Positions 56,570-64,000 of a stretch of DNA of 64,000 nucleotides are shown here, one piece after another. The DNA is taken from assembly GCF_009720385.1 (NCBI RefSeq), contig NZ_WARX01000001.1:992001-1056000 (forward strand), written 5' to 3'. Source of the DNA: Catellatospora vulcania (GTDB taxonomy: Bacteria > Actinomycetota > Actinomycetes > Mycobacteriales > Micromonosporaceae). The notes beneath the pieces are model-generated. The model ran no database searches, had not been told where the DNA came from, and saw nothing but the letters and a program-made list of their open reading frames with translations. Position numbers and translations under genes: made by a program. Position 1 is the first letter of the stretch. Each line of letters opens with the position of its first letter.

Positions 56570-57183
56570 GCGGCCCTCCTGTCCAGGGCCGACTGCTGGG
56601 TGATGTCCTCGCGCAGGTCGTCGGCGAGGGCGCGCAGCCGGGCCAGGGCCCGGGACTGGGCGACGCGGACGGCTCCGGCCGACATGTTCAGGGAGATGCC
56701 GACCTCGTCGGCGGTGAGGCCGACCGCGACCCGCAACACGATGATCTCCCGCTGCGGGTCGGGGAGCAGGTTGAGCAGGCGGGCGAGGCGGCGTGCCTGG
56801 TCGTTGTCCAGGGCCTGCTGCTCGGGGCCCGGGGTGTCGTCGGGCTGGTCGAGCGGGTCGGCTCCGGAACGCTGCGACGGCACGGCGGCGGACAGGTGCC
56901 GCATCGCGGCGCGCTGCGCGTCGGCGACCTTGCGGGCGGAGATGCCGTACACGAATGCGGAGAACGGCACGCCCTGCTGGCGGTAGCGGGGAAGTGCCTG
57001 CAGCAGCGCGACGCAGACGTCCTGGGCCACGTCGTCGGCGGTGGTGTACGCGCCGCCGATCGGGCCGAGCCGGGCGCGGCAGTAGCGGATCACGCCGGGT
57101 CGCACGTCGGCCAGCAGGGTGGCGGTGGCGTCGGCCTCGCCGCGGGTGGCGCGTGCCACGAGTTCGGTCTCCGACCAGGTCAA
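56566..57183 (-). CDS. sigD: SigD-like RNA polymerase sigma factor
   Basis: About 205 residues. Region 2 shows [41 protein letters not shown] and [20 protein letters not shown]; region 4 shows [20 protein letters not shown] and [19 protein letters not shown]. The strings closely follow SigD of mycobacteria (IRPIVVRYCRARVG). The start is not certain: a TTG at 57183 after GGAGG is the only good candidate near the domain. The stop overlaps the start of the RsdA-like gene, so both are coupled. Confidence 0.87.
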   Translation of the reverse strand: MTWSETELVARATRGEADATATLLADVRPGVIRYCRARLGPIGGAYTTADDVAQDVCVALLQALPRYRQQGVPFSAFVYGISARKVADAQRAAMRHLSAAVPSQRSGADPLDQPDDTPGPEQQALDNDQARRLARLLNLLPDPQREIIVLRVAVGLTADEVGISLNMSAGAVRVAQSRALARLRALADDLREDITQQSALDRRAA

Positions 57184-57558
57184 GGCGACGACACCTCCTC
57201 GCGGCTCCCCGATCGTCGCATGTGAGTACGCACCATATCGGCCCCTCGACCGGCGCATAAACCCGTGCCCGGCGATCGCGCGGAATTCCCGTGTAACACC
57301 GAGCCCTCCTGCCGCGATATGTGAGGGCGGACCGTGTACGACACGGTCGGCTACCCAGCTCCACTCAGGCCCGCGGGGTGGTGCCCCTCCGTCCCCTGCG
57401 CTCTCGGGCGCGGGGCGGCGCCCGCGGGCACGGGCGCCGGCGTGTCCCCATCGCGCCGGCGCCCGGCTCCACCGGCCGGGTGCTCCGTCCGCGACGCCCG
57501 CGGCGGGTGGCCGGTCGCCGAGCTGCAGCTCGTGGCAGAGAGACGGGTGAGCGTGCCG
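57184..57558. other. Divergent intergenic region of the SigD operon
   Basis: About 375 bases with no convincing gene. The only distinct mark is GACCGTGT-ACG-ACACGGTC at 57330-57348, a perfect 8-bp-arm palindrome, a possible operator for either direction. Confidence 0.45.
57330..57348. promoter_or_regulatory. Palindrome upstream of the SigD operon
   Basis: GACCGTGT and ACACGGTC flank ACG, about 150 bases upstream of the sigD-like start. It may be an operator; the binding protein is unknown. Confidence 0.35.
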
Positions 57559-57765
57559 ATGGCGGTGACCGATGTGCATGTCGACGACGCCGGTGACGAC
57601 GAGTCGCGCGACGACGGCAGGTCGGCGTGCCGACCGTTGGTGCTCGCGCTGTACCTGACGATCGCGATCGTGCTGGTCGTCGGGTGCTGTCTCTGGTCCG
57701 ACCGGGCGGTCGCACGCGAGTGCGCGGCCGTGGTCGGGGCGGCCGTCACCGCGCTGTCGTCCTGA
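57559..57765 (+). CDS. Small membrane protein, possible
   Basis: A 68-residue reading frame: an acidic N terminus ([16 protein letters not shown]) and one membrane helix ([20 protein letters not shown]). It lies 101 bases upstream of the GAP-family gene. A GTG four codons before the ATG is another possible start, and no clear ribosome-binding site decides between them. No family is recognised. Confidence 0.4.
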   Translation: MAVTDVHVDDAGDDESRDDGRSACRPLVLALYLTIAIVLVVGCCLWSDRAVARECAAVVGAAVTALSS

Positions 57766-57866
57766 CGCGGGCGTGGCCGCCGAGCAGCCCGCCACTGCGA
57801 CCCGGCCGGCAAGATCGTCCGGTGGAAGCGGCCCCGGCGGGCGCGGCGTCCATCCAGGATGGGACT

Positions 57867-58541
57867 GTGGGTGGGGCGCTGGCAGGGGTGATGCCGTACG
57901 CGCTGGGGGTGGCGGCGAGTCCGTTGCCGATCATCGCGGTGATCCTCGTGCTGTTCTCCGACCGGGCCCGGATTGCCGGTCCTGCGTTCCTGGCCGGGGC
58001 GCTGGCCGGGGTGATCGCGGTAAGCGCCGCCGTCTACCTCCTCAGCGGCTACGGCTACCTCGACGGTGATCACCAGGGCGGCACCGTCTCGCAGGTCGTG
58101 CGCATCGGCCTCGGGCTGGTCCTGCTGTTCGCCGGGTACCTGCACCTCGCCCGGCACCGGCGGGCCAAAGGGCAGCACGCCATGCCGAAGTGGATGGCGA
58201 GCGCCGACCGCTGGTCACCGGTGAAGGCGGCGATCCTGGCGCTGCTGATGTACGGCGTCGACCCGAAGAACCTCGCCCTGTGCGCGGGCGCGGCCAAGGG
58301 TCTCGCCGCGTCCTCGACGGTCGTGGCCATGGTGGCGCTGAGCCTGTTCGCGGTGGTGGCCTGCCTGCCGGTGGCGGTGCCGGTGATCCTCTACCTGGTC
58401 GGCGGCGACCGGGCCGCCCGGCACCTGGACCGGCTCAAGACCTGGCTGTCCAAGCACCACCTGCTGGTGATGGCGGGGCTGCTGGTGGTCTTCGGCGTCC
58501 TGCTGATCAGCCACGGCGTGCGCGGTCTGCTCGGCCACTGA
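57867..58541 (+). CDS. GAP-family (Sap/LysE-like) membrane protein
   Basis: A 224-residue protein with six membrane helices: [80 protein letters not shown] and [20 protein letters not shown]. The GVDPKNLAL signature defines the GAP/Sap family, relatives of LysE-type exporters that include sulfolipid- and peptidolipid-addressing proteins of mycobacteria. The cargo is unknown. The GTG at 57867 follows AGGATGGG. Confidence 0.87.
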   Translation: MGGALAGVMPYALGVAASPLPIIAVILVLFSDRARIAGPAFLAGALAGVIAVSAAVYLLSGYGYLDGDHQGGTVSQVVRIGLGLVLLFAGYLHLARHRRAKGQHAMPKWMASADRWSPVKAAILALLMYGVDPKNLALCAGAAKGLAASSTVVAMVALSLFAVVACLPVAVPVILYLVGGDRAARHLDRLKTWLSKHHLLVMAGLLVVFGVLLISHGVRGLLGH

Positions 58542-58583
58542 CCGGGCGGCCCGCCCGGCATCATGGCCGACGGCGGCAGGCGG

Positions 58584-59399
58584 TCAGGCGAAGGCGGCCA
58601 CCCGGGCGGCCAGGGCGCGGTGGCGGTCGTGCCGGAAGCCCGGCCGGAAGCCCTCGGTCCACGGCTTGCGTGGGCCTGCGAAGTGCATGATGCGGGTGTC
58701 CGGGTCGGCCGGGGCGGGCTGCTCCTCCAGCAGGAAGCTGCGCATGTTGTTCCAGCGGTGCGGCAGCCGCAGCCAGCGCCCGTACACGATGAGGTTGAGC
58801 GCGTCCTGGTCCGGAAAGCGCAACCGGCCGGCGTGCGCGGCCAGGTATTCCAGGCAGCGGGCCGACACCTGCTCGTGCCGCCACACGGGCAGGTTCATCA
58901 GCAGCACACCGGAGTTGAAATAGGGCGCTTCCTGGTCGTGCTCCGGGCCCGACCCGGGCACGCCGCCGTTCGCGGCGAACGTGGCGGTGAACGCGTCGCG
59001 TACCGCGGCCAGCGGCGCGTCGCCGAGATCGACCTCCCACAGCGGCGTCAGGTCGCCGCAGACCTGCACGTCCACGTCGAGGTAGAGCAGCCGCCGCGCC
59101 TGGTCGCCGATCAGGTCGGGCAGGAGCAGGCGCAGGTACATGCCGGTGCTGACGTAGGCGAGCCAGTCCTCGTCGACCACGGGCAGGGCGCGGAAACCGT
59201 CGCCGGTGGTGAGCAGCCGCAGCGTGCCGCGCCCGGCGAGCTGGCGGCGCAGCGCGGGCTCCCGCTCCTTGGCGACCTCGGTCGGGGTAAGCAGCCAGAA
59301 CGTGAGGTCGTCACGCCCGGGGTGGCTGTCGAGCACCGATTCGACGGCGACCTGGGCGTGGTCGGCGTATGCCTCGTCGAAGGCGAAGGCAATGTCCAT
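58584..59399 (-). CDS. Glycosyltransferase family 8 protein
   Basis: A 271-residue GT-A fold enzyme. MDIAFAFDEAYADHAQVAVE opens the family, the metal-binding DxD is in YLDVDVQVCGDLTPLW (108-110), then YFNSGVLLMNLPVW, FPDQDALNLIVYG and MHFAGPRKPW. GT8 enzymes transfer galactose or glucose from UDP sugars, often to lipopolysaccharide-like or wall glycans. The ATG at 59399 has no Shine-Dalgarno sequence but TATGAT lies 12 bases upstream, in a strikingly AT-rich stretch. It follows the DUF72 gene on the same strand. Confidence 0.9.
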   Translation of the reverse strand: MDIAFAFDEAYADHAQVAVESVLDSHPGRDDLTFWLLTPTEVAKEREPALRRQLAGRGTLRLLTTGDGFRALPVVDEDWLAYVSTGMYLRLLLPDLIGDQARRLLYLDVDVQVCGDLTPLWEVDLGDAPLAAVRDAFTATFAANGGVPGSGPEHDQEAPYFNSGVLLMNLPVWRHEQVSARCLEYLAAHAGRLRFPDQDALNLIVYGRWLRLPHRWNNMRSFLLEEQPAPADPDTRIMHFAGPRKPWTEGFRPGFRHDRHRALAARVAAFA

Positions 59400-59411
59400 G
59401 GAACATTGTCT

Positions 59412-59417
59412 ATCATA
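59412..59417 (-). promoter_or_regulatory. Candidate -10 box of the GT8 gene
   Basis: TATGAT on the minus strand ends 12 bases before the ATG, in a region of about 35% GC, far below the window average. Confidence 0.45.
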
Positions 59418-59429
59418 GATTTAATGATT

Positions 59430-59462
59430 TTACACTGAGCACATTCTGTTCTTAACCGACAT
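59430..59462 (-). CDS. Possible 10-residue leader peptide before GT8
   Basis: On the minus strand AAGGAG (59470-59475) is seven bases before an ATG that reads MSVKNRMCSV and stops at 59430. It is well placed for translation of a tiny leader between the DUF72 gene and GT8. No attenuator hairpin is evident, so it may be a remnant or chance. Confidence 0.3.
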   Translation of the reverse strand: MSVKNRMCSV

Positions 59463-59491
59463 TCGTTCACTCCTTGCACGGCCTGGTGGGC

Positions 59492-60364
59492 TCACTTCGC
59501 GCCGAGCAGGTCGATGAGCTGGGCGGCGTTGCGCTGGGCGTAGTCGGAGTAGCAGTTGTTCATCAACACGTGGGTCTGCTCGGCCTCGCCGGCCAGCTCG
59601 CGCAGCTTCGGCGCCCAGTCCTTCAGCTCCCGCGGTGAGTACAGGTAGCCGAACTTCTCGTGGATGTCCTTGCTGGTCCACTTGTCACTGTGGCCGTGGA
59701 AGCGCACCGCGGCCAGGTCGGCCGTGGCGGCGAGCACCGGCGGCACCGAGTTCTTGTGCCCCTGCGGCATGTCCACGCAGACGTAGGGCAGCTTGTGCTC
59801 GCGCAGGAAGCCCAGCGTCTCGGCCGCGTTGTCGCCGGAGAACCAGGACTCGTGGCGCAGCTCGACGCCCACCCGCAGCGGCGCGCAGCGCTTGGCGACC
59901 TCCAGCAGGTACTGCTTGTTGTCGCGGCGGATGGTGAACCACGGCGGGAACTGGAACAGCAGCATGCCGAGCTTGCCGGCCTCGACCAGCGGATCCAGGG
60001 CGGACAGGAACCGGGTCCACACCTGCTCGTACGCCTGTGGCTTCAGGCCGTCCGGGTACACGTTGGGCTTGTCGGTGTCCGGGCGCAGGTCCTTGGGCAG
60101 CGCGCTCACCTTGGTCGGGTGCCCGGTGAGCATGCTGAAAGCCTTGATGTTGAACACGAAGTCCTTCGGCGTGCGCGCCGCCCACAGCGCCACCGTGCTC
60201 TCCGCCGGCGCCGCGTAATACGTCGCATCGACCTCGACCAGCGGAAACTTGCGCGCGTAGTGCTTAAGCCGCTCCTCCGGCGTCTTGGCCGCCTCGGGAT
60301 ACCACCCCGAAGCCAGCAGCGTGCTGTCCGTCCAGGAAGCCGTCCCCACCCGAATCGCGCCCAC
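59492..60364 (-). CDS. DUF72-family protein
   Basis: A 290-residue TIM-barrel protein: MGAIRVGTASWTDSTLLASG, LVEVDATYYAAPAESTVALW, DFVFNIKAFSMLTGHPTK, GMLLFQFPPWF, VGVELRHESWFSGD and YVCVDMPQG. These are typical of DUF72 (YecE-like) proteins, whose function is unknown; an endonuclease or sugar-related role has been proposed on structure. The GTG at 60364 follows AAGGGGG. It is downstream of the long inverted repeat at 60401. Confidence 0.9.
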   Translation of the reverse strand: MGAIRVGTASWTDSTLLASGWYPEAAKTPEERLKHYARKFPLVEVDATYYAAPAESTVALWAARTPKDFVFNIKAFSMLTGHPTKVSALPKDLRPDTDKPNVYPDGLKPQAYEQVWTRFLSALDPLVEAGKLGMLLFQFPPWFTIRRDNKQYLLEVAKRCAPLRVGVELRHESWFSGDNAAETLGFLREHKLPYVCVDMPQGHKNSVPPVLAATADLAAVRFHGHSDKWTSKDIHEKFGYLYSPRELKDWAPKLRELAGEAEQTHVLMNNCYSDYAQRNAAQLIDLLGAK

Positions 60365-60765
60365 ACCGCCCCCTTACCCCACCCACCCCCACCTCCACAC
60401 GGGTTGATCATGAACTTATGGCACGGCTCGGCGGCGTGTCCCGTCCACAACTTCATGATCGACCCGCTGCGCGACCCGCCCGGCTCGATCCACCGAGCCT
60501 GACGCGCCCCAGCTGGGGGCCGATCACGCGGTCCCAGCGAGGCGGATCAGGGGGCGTCCAGGCGGGGGAAGAGGGGGGTGATCGGCGGCGGGATGCCGTG
60601 GGGTCGGCGGGGCACTGGTGGCCCTCGACTGCGACGAGATTCCGGAAGGAAGTTGAACGATCGACATGTTCCACTGGCTGGGTAGTTGTTGAAGCGCTCT
60701 CCCGAAACCAGCAGGATCGGACGGTAAGCCCCGTGAGAGCGCGGCCCCGCCGCTGAAGGAGTGCG
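60365..60765. other. Divergent 400-base intergenic region
   Basis: This region separates DUF72 from the GT2 gene. It contains the inverted repeat at 60401-60465 and a GAAGCGCTCTC segment (60690-60700) resembling half of a LacI-type operator. I see no gene or RNA in it. Confidence 0.5.
60401..60465. repeat. Long inverted repeat, GATCATGAA type
   Basis: Arms 60401-60420 and 60446-60465 pair over 20 positions with three mismatches (core GATCATGAA) and a 25-base loop. It is 37 bases upstream of the DUF72 start. Confidence 0.6.
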
Positions 60766-62085
60766 ATGTCCGGCGGAGCCCCGCGGTTGAGTGTGCTCAT
60801 CCCGACGTTCGGTGACGCGCACACGCTGGCGCTGACCCTGTCCACGCTGAGCAGGCAGACCCTGGACCCCGACCTGTTCGAGGTCGTCGTGGTCAACGAC
60901 GGCTCCGACCCGCTGCCGTATTCGGCGCTGGTCGCCGCGGCGTACCCCTTCCGGTTCCGGTTCGACAGCCTGCCCGCGAACCTGGGGCGGGCCGCGGCGC
61001 GCAACCAGGCGGTGCGCCTGGCCGCCGGCGAGCTGGTCTGCTTCCTCGACAGCGACGTGCTGACCGAGCCGCACCTGCTGGCCCGGCACCTGGCCTTCCA
61101 TGACGGGCGCGACGGGCCCGCGGTGCTGATCGGCAAGCGCTACGAGGGCGACTGGGCGGTGCTGGCGGCCGCGGAGGCCGGCGAGCCGCTGACCCTCGAC
61201 CTGGTGCGTCCCGTGCACGAGGACTTCCGGTTCCGGGTGCCGGGCCGCGACGGCTCGCCGGAGGAGTGGCTGTCCGGCGCGCCGTGGGTGTTCGCGCTGA
61301 CCAACAACGTGTCCATGCCCCGGCGGACGGTCCTCGACGCGGGCATGTTCGACGAGGCGTACGGGGCACGCTGGGGGTTCGAGGACACCGACCTGGCATA
61401 CCGCATCCACCACGTGCTCGGTGACGCCGGGTTCGGCTACGACGGCCTCGCCGTGGGCTTCCACGTGCCCGCGGTGCGCGACCTGACCAACCTCGCGGGC
61501 GACTACCAGACCAACCTGGAGCTGTTCCGGCACAAGCACCGCAGCCTGGCCGCGGAGCTGGTCGACATGCCCGCGCCCAGCGACGTCACCCGCAAGATCC
61601 GGCACTACCGCCGGGTGCTGGCGTGCTGCGCCGAGCTGGGGCTCGGCCGGCTGCCGGACGTGTCGGCGCTGCTGGGCGCGGAGCTGGCCGGGACGGTGCT
61701 CTGCCAGGCGTTCGGCACCGACGAGGTGGCGCTCGGGCCCGGCTCGGTCACCTACGACCACGGACGGCCGGTGTCCGAGCACAACCTGCACCTGCTGGGC
61801 GTGTGGTCGCCGTCCCCGGACGGCACGTTCGACACGGTGGTGAGCGTGGACGTGTGGCGGTTCCTGGAGCAGCGGGAGCTGTCCCGGTTCCTGCGGCTGG
61901 GGCTGGCGCAGGCGCGCGAGGTGGTGCTGGTGTACACCGACGGCCCGGCGGCGAAGGCGTTCACCGCGGACGTGCCCGCGCTGACCAGCCCGGACTTCTT
62001 CGGATCGCTGCTGAGGCGGCGTTACCCGCAGGCGCGGACGGACCACTTCGGAGACGTCACATTGTTCCGCGTCACAGCGTCTTGA
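60766..62085 (+). CDS. Glycosyltransferase family 2 protein
   Basis: A 439-residue GT-A enzyme: LSVLIPTFGDAHTLALTLST, EVVVVNDGSDPL, ANLGRAAARNQAVRLAAGEL, the DxD in CFLDSDVLTEPHL (95-97), then the acceptor-site motif ARWGFEDTDLAYRI. A C-terminal part of about 170 residues (HNLHLLGVWSPSPDGTFDTV, RRRYPQARTDHFGDVTLF) is unusual for single-domain GT2 enzymes and may bind the acceptor. It could add sugars to a surface glycan or a natural product. The ATG follows AAGGAG. Confidence 0.88.
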   Translation: MSGGAPRLSVLIPTFGDAHTLALTLSTLSRQTLDPDLFEVVVVNDGSDPLPYSALVAAAYPFRFRFDSLPANLGRAAARNQAVRLAAGELVCFLDSDVLTEPHLLARHLAFHDGRDGPAVLIGKRYEGDWAVLAAAEAGEPLTLDLVRPVHEDFRFRVPGRDGSPEEWLSGAPWVFALTNNVSMPRRTVLDAGMFDEAYGARWGFEDTDLAYRIHHVLGDAGFGYDGLAVGFHVPAVRDLTNLAGDYQTNLELFRHKHRSLAAELVDMPAPSDVTRKIRHYRRVLACCAELGLGRLPDVSALLGAELAGTVLCQAFGTDEVALGPGSVTYDHGRPVSEHNLHLLGVWSPSPDGTFDTVVSVDVWRFLEQRELSRFLRLGLAQAREVVLVYTDGPAAKAFTADVPALTSPDFFGSLLRRRYPQARTDHFGDVTLFRVTAS

Positions 62086-62119
62086 CCTCAACCTTGCTTG
62101 AACCAGCAAGATCGTATTC

Positions 62120-62488
62120 ATGACTGAGAGCAGCGAATACGGCTACCTGAGCACCGTCGGCCGCAACACCGGCCAGTGGCACACCGTCGAGATCTGGTAC
62201 GCGGCCCGCGGCGGGGTGATCTACCTGATGTCCGGCGACCGCGAACGCGCCGACTGGGTGCGCAACATCCTCGCGAACCCGCAGGTCTTATGGCGGCGCG
62301 GCGGCCCGCGCGAGCTGACCCCCGACGGCGCGGCGCCCGCCGAGGCCCGCCCCGTCACCGGCGACCCGTACGCCGAGGCGGAGGCCCGCCGCCTGCTCGC
62401 CGCCCGCTACCAGGGCTGGCGGGAGGGCGACGAGCTCTCCGACTGGGCGAGCACCGCGATGGTCGTGGCCGTTCACCCGTCGTACTGA
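62120..62488 (+). CDS. Ddn-like deazaflavin (F420)-dependent oxidoreductase
   Basis: A 122-residue split-barrel protein: STVGRNTGQWHTVEIWYAAR, GGVIYLMSGDRERADWVRNI, LANPQVLWRRGG, ARRLLAARYQGWREGDELSD and ASTAMVVAVHPSY. This matches the nitroreductase family of deazaflavin-dependent enzymes that includes Ddn, which reduces quinones and activates nitroimidazoles. F420 use is inferred from the family. It follows the GT2 gene by 34 bases. Confidence 0.9.
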   Translation: MTESSEYGYLSTVGRNTGQWHTVEIWYAARGGVIYLMSGDRERADWVRNILANPQVLWRRGGPRELTPDGAAPAEARPVTGDPYAEAEARRLLAARYQGWREGDELSDWASTAMVVAVHPSY

Positions 62489-62513
62489 CGGGACGGAAGG
62501 CCAGCCGACGGAC

Positions 62514-62549
62514 CGAGGACGGACACCCCTGGCGGAGCGTCCGTCCTCG
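62514..62549. terminator. Convergent terminator, 11-bp perfect stem
   Basis: CGAGGACGGAC (62514-62524) pairs with 62539-62549 around a 14-base loop, between convergent stops at 62488 and 62563. Confidence 0.7.
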
Positions 62550-62562
62550 TCGGCGTCTTCGA

Positions 62563-63120
62563 TCAGCTCCAGCGCTGCGAGCTGGTCTGGTTGTCCATCA
62601 CCGCGCCGATGTAGGAGTCGGTCGGGCCGTAGCCGATCACGGCGCCGCCGTAGCTGTTGGACTCGTAGTGCTTGACCCAGCAGTTGGCGTAGGTCCTGAA
62701 CGACGTGATGACGTTGTTCCAGCCGGCCGGCATGCTGGAGATCTGGTAGTCGACGTTGCCGGTCGGGGTGCTGCACTTGCCCGCGGTGCCGCTCCAGATC
62801 AGGGCCGAGCCGCTGAAGTTGGAGCCGGTGTACTCGATGCTGATCACCGTGTTGACGACGTTGATGCCGAAGCCCGCGTTCAGCGCCTCGACCTTGGCCG
62901 CGGTGCCGCTGCCCTTGGGCAGGTCGTAGAGCACGCCGCCGCTGGCGAACTGCAGGGCCTTGTCGAACGTGGCGAAGCAGACCGCCTGCGGGGCGGTGGA
63001 GCTGGCGCTGGCGACACAGTACGTGTCGCCTTCCGCCGCGCTCGCCGGTGCGGTCGGGGCTGCGATGCCGATGAGGGCCAGCGCTGCGATCGCCGTGATG
63101 GCCCGGTGGAGCTGTCGCAT
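62563..63120 (-). CDS. Secreted crystallin-like small protein
   Basis: A 185-residue protein with a signal peptide (MRQLHRAITAIAALALIGIA, cleavage near ASAA). The mature part has four cysteines (YCVAS, VCFAT, KCSTP, NCWVK). The segment WNNVITSFRTYANCWVKHYE then YGGAVIGYGPTDSY and NQTSSQRWS resembles the Greek-key pattern of beta-gamma-crystallin and related inhibitor-like proteins. It may bind Ca2+; function unknown. The ATG at 63120 follows GGAGGAAATC. Confidence 0.7.
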   Translation of the reverse strand: MRQLHRAITAIAALALIGIAAPTAPASAAEGDTYCVASASSTAPQAVCFATFDKALQFASGGVLYDLPKGSGTAAKVEALNAGFGINVVNTVISIEYTGSNFSGSALIWSGTAGKCSTPTGNVDYQISSMPAGWNNVITSFRTYANCWVKHYESNSYGGAVIGYGPTDSYIGAVMDNQTSSQRWS

Positions 63121-63227
63121 GATTTCCTCCTGCGTCGATGAAGCGGTGACGACAGGTTCCCGCCGGCCCGTCACGGTGACGTCAGGGTCGCGTCATCGCC
63201 GCCGAGCCCGCGCTGCCCCGGGCGTAA

Positions 63228-63274
63228 GGAAGGGCACCTTCTACATCGCGGAACGATGTTGAAGGTGCCCTTCC
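63228..63274. repeat. Dispersed 46-base hairpin element, copy 5
   Basis: Arms GGAAGGGCACCTTC (63228-63241) and its complement (63261-63274) are perfect; the inner stem ACATCG/CGATGT is kept around CGGAA. It lies 12 bases after the stop of the discoidin-domain gene on the minus strand. Confidence 0.85.
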
Positions 63275-63286
63275 TTGCCTCAGCAA

Positions 63287-64000
63287 CTACGGGGCGTAGA
63301 CCTCGAACTCGAAGAGGGAGTAGCCCCAGGCGGTGGCGCGGGTGGTGGCGTTGACGCGGACGTAGCGGCCGGAGCCGGTCAGGCCGGTGAGGTCGTCGAC
63401 GCCGCCGTCACCGCCGGTGACGGACCGGATGGTGGTCCAGGTGTTGCCGTCCGGCGAGGTCTGGATCTGGTACGCCGACCCGTAGGCCGCCTCCCAGACC
63501 AGCCGCACCCGGCTGATGGAGTACGTCTGACCCAGGTCGACGCGGATCGTCTGCGGGTCGCTGAACGCGCTGGACCAGCGGGTGGTGGTGGCGTTGCCGT
63601 CCACCGCCGCCGAGCCGGGGTAGCCCGCTGCCTCGGTGCTGGACACCAGCACCGGCTTGTTCAGGGCCACGTTGACCGAGGGCTGGCTCGTGGTGCCGGT
63701 GTAGGGCAGCACGACCCGGGACTGGTTGCCGACGCCGAGGGTGGTCGAGGTGCTGCCGATGGCGCTCCAGACCTCGACCCGCACCGAGCCGTTGGCCAAG
63801 TTGGCGAACGCGCCGGTGGTGGTCTTGACCCCGAACGCCTGGGTGTAGTGCTCGTAGCCGGCGACCGGGTCGGTGGGGAAGTAGTTGTACGTCTCCACCC
63901 GGTCGAAGCTGCCGTTGCCGGTGAAGTCGTACGACACCCGGACCTGGGTGGCGTTGCCGACTCCGGTGCCCGCGTCGACGAACATGTCGAAGTTCGTCGC
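63287..64000 (-). CDS. Partial secreted protein with C-terminal discoidin (F5/8 C) domain
   Basis: The frame is open to the right edge, so only the C-terminal 237 residues are seen. The first part (residues 1-105 in view: FTGNGSFDRVETYNYFPTDP, LGVGNQSRVVLPY) is a beta-rich module found at the end of actinobacterial glycoside hydrolases and lyases. The last 130 residues form a discoidin carbohydrate-binding domain (NVALNKPVLVSSTEAAGYPG, AVDGNATTTRWSSAFSDPQT, SGRYVRVNATTRATAWGYSL). A secreted polysaccharide-degrading enzyme is likely; its catalytic domain lies beyond the window. Confidence 0.8.
   Translation of the reverse strand, partial: ATNFDMFVDAGTGVGNATQVRVSYDFTGNGSFDRVETYNYFPTDPVAGYEHYTQAFGVKTTTGAFANLANGSVRVEVWSAIGSTSTTLGVGNQSRVVLPYTGTTSQPSVNVALNKPVLVSSTEAAGYPGSAAVDGNATTTRWSSAFSDPQTIRVDLGQTYSISRVRLVWEAAYGSAYQIQTSPDGNTWTTIRSVTGGDGGVDDLTGLTGSGRYVRVNATTRATAWGYSLFEFEVYAP

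Noticed and set aside
7503-63274. CRISPR-like repeats
   Set aside because: The repeated 14-mers are in pairs scattered over 56 kb, with no regular spacers and no cas genes.

Overview
The window is about 73% GC with dense, mostly non-overlapping genes, ATGA/GTGA stop-start overlaps, many GTG starts and many apparently leaderless starts. Gene content points to a soil or rhizosphere actinobacterium, most likely of the Micromonosporaceae (Catellatospora/Actinoplanes/Micromonospora type). The indicators are a SigD-RsdA sigma/anti-sigma pair, a GAP-family membrane protein, an MctP symporter with a DUF3311 partner, an LCP cell-wall ligase, an L,D-transpeptidase lipoprotein, deazaflavin/F420-type oxidoreductases and several secreted proteins with Ca-binding or carbohydrate-binding modules. 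The genus is an inference. No rRNA, tRNA, CRISPR array, transposase, integrase or phage genes were recognised.

Layout. 1-6 kb: the C-terminal end of a membrane GTPase, a DevS-like double-GAF protein without a kinase domain, a secreted glycerophosphodiesterase, a DinB/DUF664 enzyme and a secreted protein made of four beta-gamma-crystallin domains. 6-13 kb: a TetR/membrane-protein pair, a PhnB-type VOC protein, an ECF sigma factor with a coupled membrane protein, an orphan amino-acid-binding lipoprotein with a coupled membrane protein, and a geranylgeranyl-reductase-type flavoprotein. 13-22 kb: an SPFH protein, membrane and lipoproteins, an L,D-transpeptidase, an APH-fold kinase-like protein and a GntR regulator. 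22-32 kb: a BASS symporter, a DJ-1/PfpI protein, a divergent MarR/proline iminopeptidase pair, TetR-GNAT, ComB-like, and an ArsR-SRPBCC-hydrolase operon. 32-45 kb: LytR-CpsA-Psr, a divergent EamA exporter/MocR pair whose start codons overlap, a hydrolase-TetR operon with operators, a PadR-ABC operon, a Sel1-repeat protein, an SDR, and a divergent MarR/FMN reductase-PPOX unit. 45-64 kb: DUF2630, MctP/DUF3311, a Ser/Thr kinase, a TPR-type XRE regulator with small neighbours, a secreted LTD-DUF11-RTX protein, SigD-RsdA, a GAP protein, GT8 and GT2 glycosyltransferases, DUF72, a Ddn-like enzyme, and two secreted proteins, the last cut by the window edge.

Most units are one regulator plus one to three enzymes or transporters. 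Clear palindromic operators lie at the shared or own promoters: MarR 44639-44691, MarR 25081-25100, TetR 37346-37367 and 37288-37301, PadR 41556-41576, TetR 26213-26232. Many of these regulators have a TAnnnT box five to seven bases before the start codon and no Shine-Dalgarno sequence, as expected of leaderless mRNAs.

Between genes, and especially 10-30 bases after stop codons, lie strong hairpins. Some are ordinary convergent terminators. Others belong to repeated families: a 46-base element in five copies with arms GGAAGGGCACCTTC, a second family in two copies around GTTTCGGGG..AACTGC, and several single long inverted repeats, including a perfect 26-bp stem at 45730-45796. These dispersed elements are the least explained structure in the window.
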